Part shown: one piece after another, positions 35,580 through 43,691 of the stretch
Layout of the letters: every line of letters starts with the position of its first letter
Position numbering within the stretch: the first letter of the stretch is position 1
Source: Streptomyces sp. NBC_00247
GTDB lineage: Bacteria > Actinomycetota > Actinomycetes > Streptomycetales > Streptomycetaceae
Assembly: GCF_036188265.1 (NCBI RefSeq)
Contig: NZ_CP108093.1
Span: 372,001-436,000, forward strand
Length of the DNA stretch: 64,000 bases
Reading direction: 5' to 3'
Notes under the pieces: model-generated
Told to the model about the DNA's origin: nothing
What the model saw: the letters and a program-made list of their open reading frames with translations, nothing else
Database searches by the model: none
Position numbers and translations under genes: made by a program

Positions 35580-36800
35580 ATGCCGGCAGTCTCGCAGCCC
35601 TCGGACCTCGGGGAACCTCTGGGACCACTGCCCCAGGAGTTTGCAGCGATCGTCCGCCCCGAACTTCCGAGCCTCATCCGCGAGATAGGCCTGGAGGTCA
35701 CCCGCGCCTACCCGGAGTACGCGCGGCTCTTCGACAGCCCGCACGGCGAGGGCATCCGGGTCGGCCTGGAACAGAGCATCTCCGTCTTCGTCGAACAGGT
35801 GGCACGGCCGTCCGCGCCCACCCCGTTGCGGGACGAGATGTGCCGCCGTTTCGGCCGGTTCGAGGCGTACGAGGGCCGGGGCCTCGACCAGCTCCAGGGC
35901 GCCTACCGCCTCGGTGCCCGTATCGCCTTACGGCGTGCGAAGAAGGTGGGACGGCGTTACAACCTCTCCCCCACCATGATGCTGACCTTCGCGGACGCCC
36001 TGTTCACCTACGTGGACGAGCTCGAATCCCTCTCCCGCGAGGGGTACTTGGAAGTCCGGGCGGCCACCGACGACCACGCCGAGACCCTGCGCCGCCGCCT
36101 CCTGCACCTGATCCTCACCGGGCGGCCGGCCCCCCGCAGCGCGATCGCCGAACTCTGCGAGCAGACCGGCTGGACCATGCCGGAGGAGGTGACCCTGGTC
36201 GCCCTGCGCCCCTCCCCCGACCTGGGGCGGCTCGCGCTGGACCGCGACGTGCTCGCCGATCTGACGGACCCTCAGCCGAACATGCTCATACCGGGCCCGA
36301 TCGACGACGCGCGAAGACGGATGCTCGACCACGCCCTGCTGGGCGCGCACGCGGCGGTCGGCCTCACCGTCCCGCCGTCCCACGCCCCGGACTCGATCCG
36401 CTGGGCCCGCAGGCTCCTCGAACTGGTCGATACCGGCGTGATCGACGACGCCCCGCTCGTCTTGGCCGAGGACCACCTCATCACCCTGTGGCTGCTCTCC
36501 GACACGGCCCTGCTGGACCAGCTCTCCAAGCGCGAACTCGCCCCGGTCTCCGGCCTCAGCGTCACCCGCCGGGAGCGGCTGATCGAGACCCTGCGGATCT
36601 GGCTCGACACCCGGGGTACCGCGGCCCACATGGGCGAGCTGCTCGACGTCCACCCGCAGACGGTCCGTTACCGCATGCGGAGCCTTGAGTCCCTGTTCGG
36701 CGAGCAACTGGTCGACCCCGAGAGCCGTTTCTCCACCGAGGCCGTCCTGAGGGCGCTCCGGCTCCGCTCCCGTGGCGGGGACGGCCCCGCACGACGGTGA
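35580..36800 (+). CDS. PucR/CdaR-type helix-turn-helix regulator
   Basis: 406 residues. The N-terminal ~200 residues are a helical sensor-like domain (FAAIVRPELPSLIREIGLEV, LGARIALRRAKKVGRRYNL). The C-terminal end is the PucR-type HTH: RERLIETLRIWLDTRGTAAH, then LLDVHPQTVRYRMRSLESLFG. Start ATG 35580 with AGGGG upstream. It diverges from the secreted-protein/mce region and precedes the SCP2/acyl-CoA dehydrogenase module, so it is a candidate regulator of one of these, by position only. Confidence 0.87.
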   Translation: MPAVSQPSDLGEPLGPLPQEFAAIVRPELPSLIREIGLEVTRAYPEYARLFDSPHGEGIRVGLEQSISVFVEQVARPSAPTPLRDEMCRRFGRFEAYEGRGLDQLQGAYRLGARIALRRAKKVGRRYNLSPTMMLTFADALFTYVDELESLSREGYLEVRAATDDHAETLRRRLLHLILTGRPAPRSAIAELCEQTGWTMPEEVTLVALRPSPDLGRLALDRDVLADLTDPQPNMLIPGPIDDARRRMLDHALLGAHAAVGLTVPPSHAPDSIRWARRLLELVDTGVIDDAPLVLAEDHLITLWLLSDTALLDQLSKRELAPVSGLSVTRRERLIETLRIWLDTRGTAAHMGELLDVHPQTVRYRMRSLESLFGEQLVDPESRFSTEAVLRALRLRSRGGDGPARR

Positions 36801-36830
36801 CTACCACCACACAGCGCGCGGCGAGTCAAC

Positions 36831-36844
36831 TTACCCCCGAGTAA
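36831..36844. promoter_or_regulatory. Operator-like TTAC/GTAA element upstream of a small gene
   Basis: TTACCCCCGAGTAA resembles the two palindromes at 37340-37369 (shared TTAC...AGTAA ends). It lies about 155 bp before the ATG at 36999. It may place that small gene under the same regulator as the SCP2/acyl-CoA dehydrogenase pair. Confidence 0.45.
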
Positions 36845-36998
36845 GGGGAAATAGCCGGTCAGTCCCAAACGGTTGCGGCAACAAGACGTATCCAATGAGA
36901 AACCCGGACCCGTGTGCCGTAGACAGGGAGACGCTGGACGCCTTCGGGGCGACCACGACCGCAGCGCCTCCTGGCCGACCAACCGAGAGGGAACCCCC

Positions 36999-37262
36999 AT
37001 GCCCGCCTCACATCTCCTCGTTCCCGTACCGATCCCCGACCGGGTCGCGGCTCTGATCGGCGCCTGCGTTCCGACGCACGTGCTGCAGGCCGAGTTCGAC
37101 GCCGACTGCGCGGCGCGCGAGGTCCGCAGGTTCCGCGGCCCGTCGCTCGGTGTCGAGGATCAGGCCGACCGGGAACAGGCGCTCTCCGACCTCGCGCGCG
37201 CCAACAAGGTGCTGGCCGCCCACCATCCGGGACTGACGGTACGTCCGGGACCCTGGCGCTGA
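36999..37262 (+). CDS. Small hypothetical protein
   Basis: 87 residues, ATG 36999 with GAGAGGGAA upstream. The sequence is LVPVPIPDRVAALIGACVP at the start, with a charged, helical middle (DADCAAREVRRF, DREQALSDLARANKVLAA). No signal peptide, membrane helix or known motif is seen. Coding bias fits the neighbourhood and the start is well formed, so it is probably real. It lies 117 bp upstream of the SCP2 gene and may belong to the same regulated module. Confidence 0.6.
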   Translation: MPASHLLVPVPIPDRVAALIGACVPTHVLQAEFDADCAAREVRRFRGPSLGVEDQADREQALSDLARANKVLAAHHPGLTVRPGPWR

Positions 37263-37339
37263 CGCCCGGTCCGGCCGCTCGCTTCCGTACACCCCGCACC
37301 CCGCCGACCGCTTGCGAACCACGCGTCGGCGGCCGTACC

Positions 37340-37369
37340 TTACTCAAAAGTAAGTTTACTCCGGAGTAA
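37340..37369. promoter_or_regulatory. Tandem palindromic operators before the SCP2/acyl-CoA dehydrogenase genes
   Basis: TTACTCAAAAGTAA (37340-37353) and the perfect palindrome TTACTCCGGAGTAA (37356-37369) lie 16 bp apart centre to centre. The second overlaps the ribosome binding site region (AAGGA) of the GTG at 37379. Two sites in phase on one DNA face suit a dimer-pair repressor such as a TetR-type protein; the regulator is not identified in the window. Confidence 0.7.
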
Positions 37370-37378
37370 GGATTTGGC

Positions 37379-37861
37379 GTGGCCGACCACAGCAGCGGCG
37401 AGCTGACCGAGGAGCTGTCCCGGCTCGACTTCTCGGCCGTCTCGCCCGAGGAGTTCGCCCGGATCGTCAAGGGCCTGTCCGTCAAGCAGCTCGACGAGGT
37501 CATGCGAGGCGCACTCCGCGAGCGGATACTCGGGGCGGTCTTCGACCGGATGCGGGCACAGTTCCGGCCGGACGCGGCCGGAGGGGTGACGGCCCTGATC
37601 CGCTGGAAGGTCACCGGGGGGCCCGACGAGACCGAAGAGGTCTACGAGACGGCCATCGCCGACGGCAACTGCTCCGTCACCCGGGGCCGTTCGGCTGCCG
37701 AGCCACGCACCACGCTGGTGCTGGGCGACGCCGACTTCCTCAAGCTGGTCTCCGGCAACGGCAATCCGATCACCATGTTCATGATGCGCAAGCTGAAGAT
37801 CGCCGGAGACGTCGGTCTCGCCGCCGGTCTCACCCGCTACTTCGACATCCCGAAGGCGTGA
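37379..37861 (+). CDS. SCP2 sterol-binding-like protein
   Basis: 160 residues, GTG 37379 after AAGGA. The C-terminal ~110 residues have the SCP2 fold pattern: VTALIRWKVTGG, ETAIADGNCSVTRG, TTLVLGDADFLKLVSG, and the conserved NPITMFMMRKLKIAGDVGLA block that lines the lipid cavity. SCP2 proteins bind and present fatty acyl-CoA or sterols. The acyl-CoA dehydrogenase gene starts five bases later, so the two are one operon and the SCP2 protein may deliver substrate to it. Confidence 0.9.
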   Translation: MADHSSGELTEELSRLDFSAVSPEEFARIVKGLSVKQLDEVMRGALRERILGAVFDRMRAQFRPDAAGGVTALIRWKVTGGPDETEEVYETAIADGNCSVTRGRSAAEPRTTLVLGDADFLKLVSGNGNPITMFMMRKLKIAGDVGLAAGLTRYFDIPKA

Positions 37862-37865
37862 TCCG

Positions 37866-39086
<1,221 letters not shown>

Positions 39087-39095
<9 letters not shown>

Positions 39096-39190
39096 CCGAC
39101 CGGGCTTTCGGTGGCACGGCCCCGCCACCGGAGCCCACCCTGCGGGGCCGGAGCTCGGCCGGCCGGGATGAACCGCACCGGCGGGGCCCC
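39087..39190. repeat. Direct repeat, left copy (about 105 bp) with terminator hairpin
   Basis: The end of the acyl-CoA dehydrogenase gene and the following ~95 bp are repeated at about 41220-41327. The first 44 bases (CGCTGACCGACCGGGCTTTC onward) differ at one position, the rest at roughly 15-20 percent. The repeat contains the hairpin CGGTGGC...GCCACCG (39109-39130) and, on the minus strand, a decayed copy of the last codons of the P450 gene at 41289. It therefore marks the left edge of the inserted island. Confidence 0.7.
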
Positions 39191-39317
39191 GGCCGCTGTG
39201 CGGGATCGACGTGCGGGTGCGAACGGGTGCACGCACGATCATTCGAGGACACCGCAATGTCACGCCTCCGGGCTTCTCCGCCGCTCAAGGTCGGATTCTG
39301 CGGGCACACGCCACCTC

Positions 39318-39587
39318 ATGACTACCTATCAAGGACCGGCCGCCGCGCTCATCGGCTGCGACGAGGTGCCCGTGACCGCAGACCTTGCCCTACACGTCGA
39401 CCGCGGCATCCGGTCATGGGGCGGTTCCCTCAAAGCCGACCCGTCCGTCGACTGGTTCGACGACGGGGCGGCCACCCTGCGGTTGCCCGATGGTCGCGAA
39501 GGGGAGTTCGTCGCCACGTCCGGCAGGGCCGGTTCCGGAACTGTGGAGATCCGGGGAAGCGGACCGGCCCCGTTCGGCGAGAAGTAA
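39318..39587 (+). CDS. Small hypothetical protein at the left edge of an IS
   Basis: 89 residues, ATG 39318. The sequence is beta-rich (EVPVTADLALHVDRGIRSWG, AATLRLPDGREGEFVATSG) and ends GSGPAPFGEK. I do not recognise a named family. Its TAA stop (39585-39587) coincides with the 3-bp target duplication of the IS5-like element, so the element inserted exactly at the stop and left the protein intact. The ribosome binding site is weak. Confidence 0.5.
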   Translation: MTTYQGPAAALIGCDEVPVTADLALHVDRGIRSWGGSLKADPSVDWFDDGAATLRLPDGREGEFVATSGRAGSGTVEIRGSGPAPFGEK

Positions 39588-39627
39588 GACGTCGTTTCTT
39601 ATGGCGTGATCGTTCGTTGATCCGTGC

Positions 39628-40550
39628 ATGATGGATCTGGTTGAGCGGCTGGTGCCGGACGAGTTGTGGGTGCTATTCCGGCGGGTGGTGCCACCGACTG
39701 AGGTGATACGTCCGCAGGGCGGTGGCCGGCGCCGGGCTGGGGACCGTGAGGTCCTGGCCGCGATCATCTTTGTGGGGACATCAGGTTGCACCTGGCGCCA
39801 GCTGCCGCCGGTGTTCGGTCCGGCCTGGCCCACGGTCTACCGCCGGTTCGCCCAGTGGAGCCGGGAGCGTGTCTGGGCCCGGCTCCACCGTGTGATCCTC
39901 GACGAGCTCGGGGCGCGGGGGGAGCTGGACTGGTCGAGGTGTGCGATCGACTCGGTCAGTCTGCGGGCGGCAAAAGGGGGCCTTTGACGGGACCGAATCC
40001 GACCGACCGCGGCAAACTCGGATCGAAGATTCACCTGATCTGTGACCGGAACGGACTGCCGCTGTCCCTAGGGATCTCCGGGGCGAACATGCACGACAGC
40101 CAGGGCCTGGAGCCGCTCGTGCGCGGTATCCCGCCCATCCGCTCCCGCTACGGGCCCCGGCGTCGAAGGCCGGCGAAACTGCACGCCGACAAGGGCTACG
40201 GCTACGACCACCTGAGGCGATGGCTACGCAAGCGTGGGATCCTCCCTCGCATCGCGCGCAAGGGAATTGAGTCCTCACAGCGGCTAGGCCGGCACCGGTG
40301 GGTGGTAGAGCGAACCGTGTCCTGGCTGGCCGGCTGCCGAAGGCTCCACCGCCGCTACGAGCGCAAGGCCGAGCACTTCCTTGCCTTCGTTGGCATAGCA
40401 GCAGCCCTCATCGGCTACCGCCGACTAAGGGCTGTCCCGCAATTCGTGGTGGATCAGTGCGCGGCGTCAGATGCGGTGCATCGCAAGGCGGAGGGGCGTC
40501 CGCATACTGGATGTATGTGGACGTTCCGACAACGCGGCGAGGTGCCGTAG
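39628..40550 (+). CDS. IS5-family transposase, two frames joined by -1 frameshifting
   Basis: The first frame (39628-39987) gives 119 residues with the N-terminal helix-turn-helix-like part (VLAAIIFVGTSGCTWRQLP) and the first catalytic Asp in CAIDSVSLRAAK. At the A4G5 run (39972-39980) a -1 shift enters the second frame, which continues RGPLTGPNPTDRGKLGSKIH. The second Asp is in LHADKGYGYD and the Glu in WVVERTVSWLAG, completing DDE. The C-terminus is altered: after GYRRLR the frame reads into the MITE (from 40428), adding about 40 foreign residues before a stop at 40548. Activity may be impaired. Confidence 0.82.
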
Positions 40551-40589
40551 CTGTCGTCGCGCACCCGCCAGGAATTGCGGGACAGCCCT
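40428..40589. mobile_element. MITE, copy 1 (162 bp) nested in the IS
   Basis: 18-bp perfect terminal inverted repeats AGGGCTGTCCCGCAATTC (40428-40445) and complement (40572-40589), flanked by TA on both sides (40426-40427, 40590-40591), as expected for IS630/Tc1-type mobilisation. No transposase is encoded. The interior has a hairpin (40497-40507 with 40513-40523). A related copy lies at 43462-43625. Similar intergenic elements are frequent in streptomycetes. Confidence 0.82.
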
Positions 40590-40648
40590 TAGCCAGGGCG
40601 AGCGCCTGACACCCCGATGTGTCACACCCCTCCGCCATGCTCTTCGAC

Positions 40649-41080
40649 ATGAACGAGAACGCCTTCTGGCAGCTCATCGAAGCGTGTAGCCCCTCCGTCC
40701 GCGACCCCGAGGGCGATGAGCTTGCCGCTGCCCTGACCGCCCGCCTGACGAACGGCCCTGTATCTGACATGGTCGGCTTCGCCGAGCAGCTCTCCTGGGC
40801 CCTGTACAGGCTGGACCGCAGGGAATACGGCGATGGCCTGTCGAGCGATCAGTTCCTCTACACCCGGGCTGCGGTCGTCGCGGCCGGCCGTGAGGAATTC
40901 GAGCGCGTACTTCGAGACCCAGAGCGGTTCATACCGTACGTCAGCGACCTCGTCTGGGCCGAAGCCCTGCTCTACGTACCCGACAACGCATACAAGCACC
41001 TCACCGGTGGCGAATGGGACCGCAGCACCCGCTACAGCTACGAGTCCTACTCCAACACAGCCGGATGGAACGCCACATAG
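40649..41080 (+). CDS. DUF4240 domain protein, IS passenger gene
   Basis: 143 residues from ATG 40649 (MNENAFWQLIE), with in-frame ATG alternatives at 40637 and 40619. It shows the DUF4240 pattern: FWQLIEACSPSVRDPEGDEL, VGFAEQLSWALYRLDRREYG, LYTRAAVVAAGREEFERVL, WAEALLYVPDNAYKHLTG and a C-terminal YSYESYSNTAGW. Function of DUF4240 is unknown. It lies between the nested MITE and the right inverted repeat of the IS5-like element, so it moves with the element. No ribosome binding site is obvious, because the MITE insertion lies just upstream. Confidence 0.75.
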   Translation: MNENAFWQLIEACSPSVRDPEGDELAAALTARLTNGPVSDMVGFAEQLSWALYRLDRREYGDGLSSDQFLYTRAAVVAAGREEFERVLRDPERFIPYVSDLVWAEALLYVPDNAYKHLTGGEWDRSTRYSYESYSNTAGWNAT

Positions 41081-41219
41081 GCGCCCGCAGTCGCTCCCGC
41101 CTTCGCCATAAGAAACGACGTCTAAGCGCAGAGGCAGGCGGAGAGGAGGGCGCGGGAGGCCGGAGCGGTCGTGCGCGCGCTTCGGCCTTCGCTGTCCCGG
41201 CCTCAGGTTGTCGTCCGCC

Positions 41220-41330
41220 GCATCCGCTGACCGACCGGGCTTTCGGTGGTACGGCCCCGCCACCGGAACCCGCCGCACGGGCCGGCACTCAGCCGGCCGG
41301 AGTGAACCGCACCGGCAGGGACTCCGGCCC
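41220..41330. repeat. Direct repeat, right copy
   Basis: Counterpart of 39087-39190. It begins with a copy of the last codons of the acyl-CoA dehydrogenase gene (CCGCATCCGCTGACCGACC) although no such gene precedes it here, continues through the same hairpin (GGTGG...CCACC), and runs into the intact 3' end of the P450 gene. The two copies bracket about 2.0 kb of accessory DNA. Confidence 0.7.
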
Positions 41331-42539
41331 CCGCGTGAAGACGCCCCGCTCCACCGGGGCGAAGCCGTCCGCCAGGCGCAGGTCCGGCATCGCGTCCAGG
41401 AGTTGGCCGACGCCCGTCTCGACCTCCGCCTTGGCGAGCAGCGCGCCGACGCAGAAGTGCCGGCCGAGCGCGAAGGCCAGGTGGTCGGCGGCGGCCGAGA
41501 AGGCGGTGGTGCTGGTGAGGTCGGTGCGGAAGAGATCGAAGCGGTCCGGGTCGCGGTAGCGGGTGTCGTCGCGGCCCGCGGAGCCGATGAGGCAGGTGAC
41601 CGTCGCCCCCGCCGGTACCGTGCCGCCGCTGAGTTCCACCTCCCCCGCCGTCTGGCGCATGATCATGTGGACGGGCGGGGTGTGGCGCAGCGTCTCGGCG
41701 AAGGCCCGGTCGATCAGCGAGCGGTCCTCGCGGACGGCGGCGAGCTGGTCGGGGTGGGCGAGAAGGTTGGCGAAGACCGAGGCGATGGCCTTGTCGGTGG
41801 TCTCGCCGCCGGCCGCGAGCAGCAGGCTGCAGAACGCCTTGATGTCCTCGTCGCTCATGCGCACCCCGTCGACCTCCGCCGCGCAGAGCGCGGAGAGCAG
41901 GTCGTCGCCGGGCTTCTCCCGCCGCTGCTGGATGACCGGGATCATGTACTCGGCGAACTCCTGCCGGGTCCGCTCGCCCGCCGCGGCGACCTCCGGGTCG
42001 CCGGCGAGGTTGCCGAGGAAGGCGATGACGGAGGTGTACCAGCCGTGGAAGCGGTCGTGGTCCGCCCGGTCGAGGCCGAGCATGTCGGCGATGACCAGGA
42101 CCGGGAAGCGGGTGGCGAAGTCGGTGACGAGGTCGGCCTCGCCGGTGTGCCGGAAGGCGTCGATCAGTTCGCGGGCGTTGCGCTCGATGACCGGCAGGAA
42201 CTTCTCCTGGAGGTCCGAGCCCCGGAAGGCGGGGGCCACCAGGGCCCGGCGGACGGCGTGGTCCCGGCCACTGAGCTGGAGGATGGTCCGGCCGTGGACG
42301 GGTTCGAGTTGCCAGTCGTAGTTCTTGGTGGTGAACTCCTGCGCCTTGTCCCGGAAGACCCGCTCGACGTCCTCGTAACGGGAGACGAGATAGCTGTCGG
42401 TCGCCTCGTGCCGGATCAGCGGGGCCTGCTCGCGCATGATCCGGTAGGCCCCGTAGGGGTCGGCGGCGAAGGCGGGCGAGAGAATGTCCGGCAGTGGCGA
42501 CGCGGGCGATGCGTGCGGCTCGCGCGGGGCAGCGTTCAT
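41289..42539 (-). CDS. Cytochrome P450
   Basis: 416 residues, ATG 42539, a soluble bacterial P450. The I-helix oxygen-binding motif is LLLAAGGETTDKA, the K-helix ExxR is in ETLRHTPPVHMIMR, and the heme loop is FALGRHFCVGALLAKAE with the thiolate Cys. Length and termini are normal. It needs ferredoxin and reductase, which are not nearby. It diverges from the ATP-grasp-like gene with 86 bp between starts, so the two probably share a promoter region and may act in one pathway. Family assignment beyond P450 is not possible from memory. Confidence 0.92.
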   Translation of the reverse strand: MNAAPREPHASPASPLPDILSPAFAADPYGAYRIMREQAPLIRHEATDSYLVSRYEDVERVFRDKAQEFTTKNYDWQLEPVHGRTILQLSGRDHAVRRALVAPAFRGSDLQEKFLPVIERNARELIDAFRHTGEADLVTDFATRFPVLVIADMLGLDRADHDRFHGWYTSVIAFLGNLAGDPEVAAAGERTRQEFAEYMIPVIQQRREKPGDDLLSALCAAEVDGVRMSDEDIKAFCSLLLAAGGETTDKAIASVFANLLAHPDQLAAVREDRSLIDRAFAETLRHTPPVHMIMRQTAGEVELSGGTVPAGATVTCLIGSAGRDDTRYRDPDRFDLFRTDLTSTTAFSAAADHLAFALGRHFCVGALLAKAEVETGVGQLLDAMPDLRLADGFAPVERGVFTRGPESLPVRFTPAG

Positions 42540-42625
42540 GGATGCTCCTCGGTCGTGAACGGACGGTCATCGGCGTCCAGGCTATTGACCGACCACCCGC
42601 TCCCGGCACCCTTGGGGAAGACCCG

Positions 42626-43474
42626 ATGACCACCACCTCCTCCGGCGCCCGCCGCCCGTCCGTCCTCTTCGTCACCGATCTGGCGTACGAGGCGCGCGGC
42701 AGGCGCTACTGCGACGAGGACATCTTCCTCACCTCGCGTCTCCGCGCCCGCTTCGACCTCGCGCTCTGCCACCCGCGGGACGCGGCGGCGCTGCTGGACC
42801 GCTTCGACGGTGTGGTGGTACGCAACAGCGGGCCCGTGCTGCACTACCCGGAGGCGTACGAGGCGTTCCGGCGGCGGGCGCCGGAGCTGGGGATACCGGT
42901 GTACAACGCGCTGGACGGCAGCGGTGACATGGCGGGCAAGCAGTACCTCGTGGACATGGACCGGGCCGGGCTGCCGGTGATCCCGACCGTGGACCGGGCC
43001 GCCGATCTGGGGCGGCTGCCGGAGGCGGAGGCGTACGCGGTGAAGCCGAAGCTGGGCGCCGACTCGGAGGGGTTGCGCTTCGTGTCCCGGCCCGAACTCG
43101 ACCCGGCCGACGACGGCACCTTGCTGGTGCAGCCCCGTATCGATTTCCTCCACGAGGTGTCCTTCTACTTCGTGGACCACGACTTCCAGTACGCGCTGTA
43201 CGCCCCCGACCCGGAGCGGCGCTGGGTATTGGAGCCGTGGGAGGCGAGCGGGGCGGACCTGGAGTTCGCCCGTACGTTCGTGGAGTGGAACACCCTCAGC
43301 CACGGCATCCAGCGCGTGGACGCCTGCCGGACGGCGGAGGGCGGGCTCCTCCTGGTCGAGCTGGAGGACCTCAACCCCTTCCTCTCGCTCGACCGGGTGT
43401 CCGAGGAGGTACGGGAAGCATTCGTCAGCCGGATGGCCGAGTCGGTGGCGACCGTGCTCAAGGCTGTCCCGTAA
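42626..43474 (+). CDS. ATP-grasp-like protein (RimK/glutathione-synthetase type), tentative
   Basis: 282 residues, ATG 42626 with GGGGAAG upstream. The order fits an ATP-grasp ligase: an N-terminal Rossmann-like part (SVLFVTDLAYEARG), VYNALDGSGDMAGKQYLVDM preceding the ATP-binding lobe, AEAYAVKPKLGADSEG with a candidate ATP-binding Lys, LLVQPRIDFLHEVSFYFVD, and a C-terminal metal-binding-like LLLVELEDLNPFL. Such enzymes join an acid to an amine or thiol. The last codons (AVP and the TAA stop) lie inside MITE copy 2, so the native C-terminus may have been replaced. Confidence 0.65.
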   Translation: MTTTSSGARRPSVLFVTDLAYEARGRRYCDEDIFLTSRLRARFDLALCHPRDAAALLDRFDGVVVRNSGPVLHYPEAYEAFRRRAPELGIPVYNALDGSGDMAGKQYLVDMDRAGLPVIPTVDRAADLGRLPEAEAYAVKPKLGADSEGLRFVSRPELDPADDGTLLVQPRIDFLHEVSFYFVDHDFQYALYAPDPERRWVLEPWEASGADLEFARTFVEWNTLSHGIQRVDACRTAEGGLLLVELEDLNPFLSLDRVSEEVREAFVSRMAESVATVLKAVP

Positions 43475-43625
43475 GTCCCGTAAGTCCCGGCGGACCGGTG
43501 TGCGGCGTCGGACGCGGTGCGTCGCGAGGCGGAGGCGTGTCCGCGTACTGGACGTACGCGGACACGCCGACAACGCGGCGACGGCCCAGCCGTCGTCGCG
43601 CACCAGCCAGGAATTGTGGGACAGC
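43462..43625. mobile_element. MITE, copy 2, related to 40428-40589
   Basis: It begins GGCTGTCCCG (43462) and ends GGGACAGCC (43617-43625). It shares the interior of copy 1 at roughly 80 percent or more, but the left end has an extra AAGTCCCGT-type duplication and the flanking TA is lost. Its interior hairpin is longer and perfect: 15 bp (43534-43548 with 43554-43568). It overlaps the 3' end of the ATP-grasp-like gene and lies 66 bp before the MFS gene. Confidence 0.75.
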
Positions 43626-43691
43626 CGTGGACCTGACTCGTCCGGCTCCGTCCGGCATGCGGGCGTACGGGGCCGGTGTGAGGGTGCGAAG

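Larger units (their letters stand above)
39588..41122 (+). mobile_element. IS5-family-like element carrying a passenger gene
   Basis: A 19-bp perfect terminal inverted repeat, GACGTCGTTTCTTATGGCG, bounds the element (39588-39606 and, inverted, 41104-41122). A TAA flanks both sides (39585-39587, 41123-41125) as target duplication. Inside are a two-frame transposase gene, a 162-bp MITE inserted in its 3' end, and a DUF4240 gene. At 1535 bp (about 1370 without the MITE) it is longer than a minimal IS5 element because of the passenger gene. Confidence 0.85.

Noticed and set aside
40471..40689. Small open frames inside the MITE
   Set aside because: Both MITE copies have open frames on either strand, but these follow from the repeat sequence; no start signals or conserved protein evidence.
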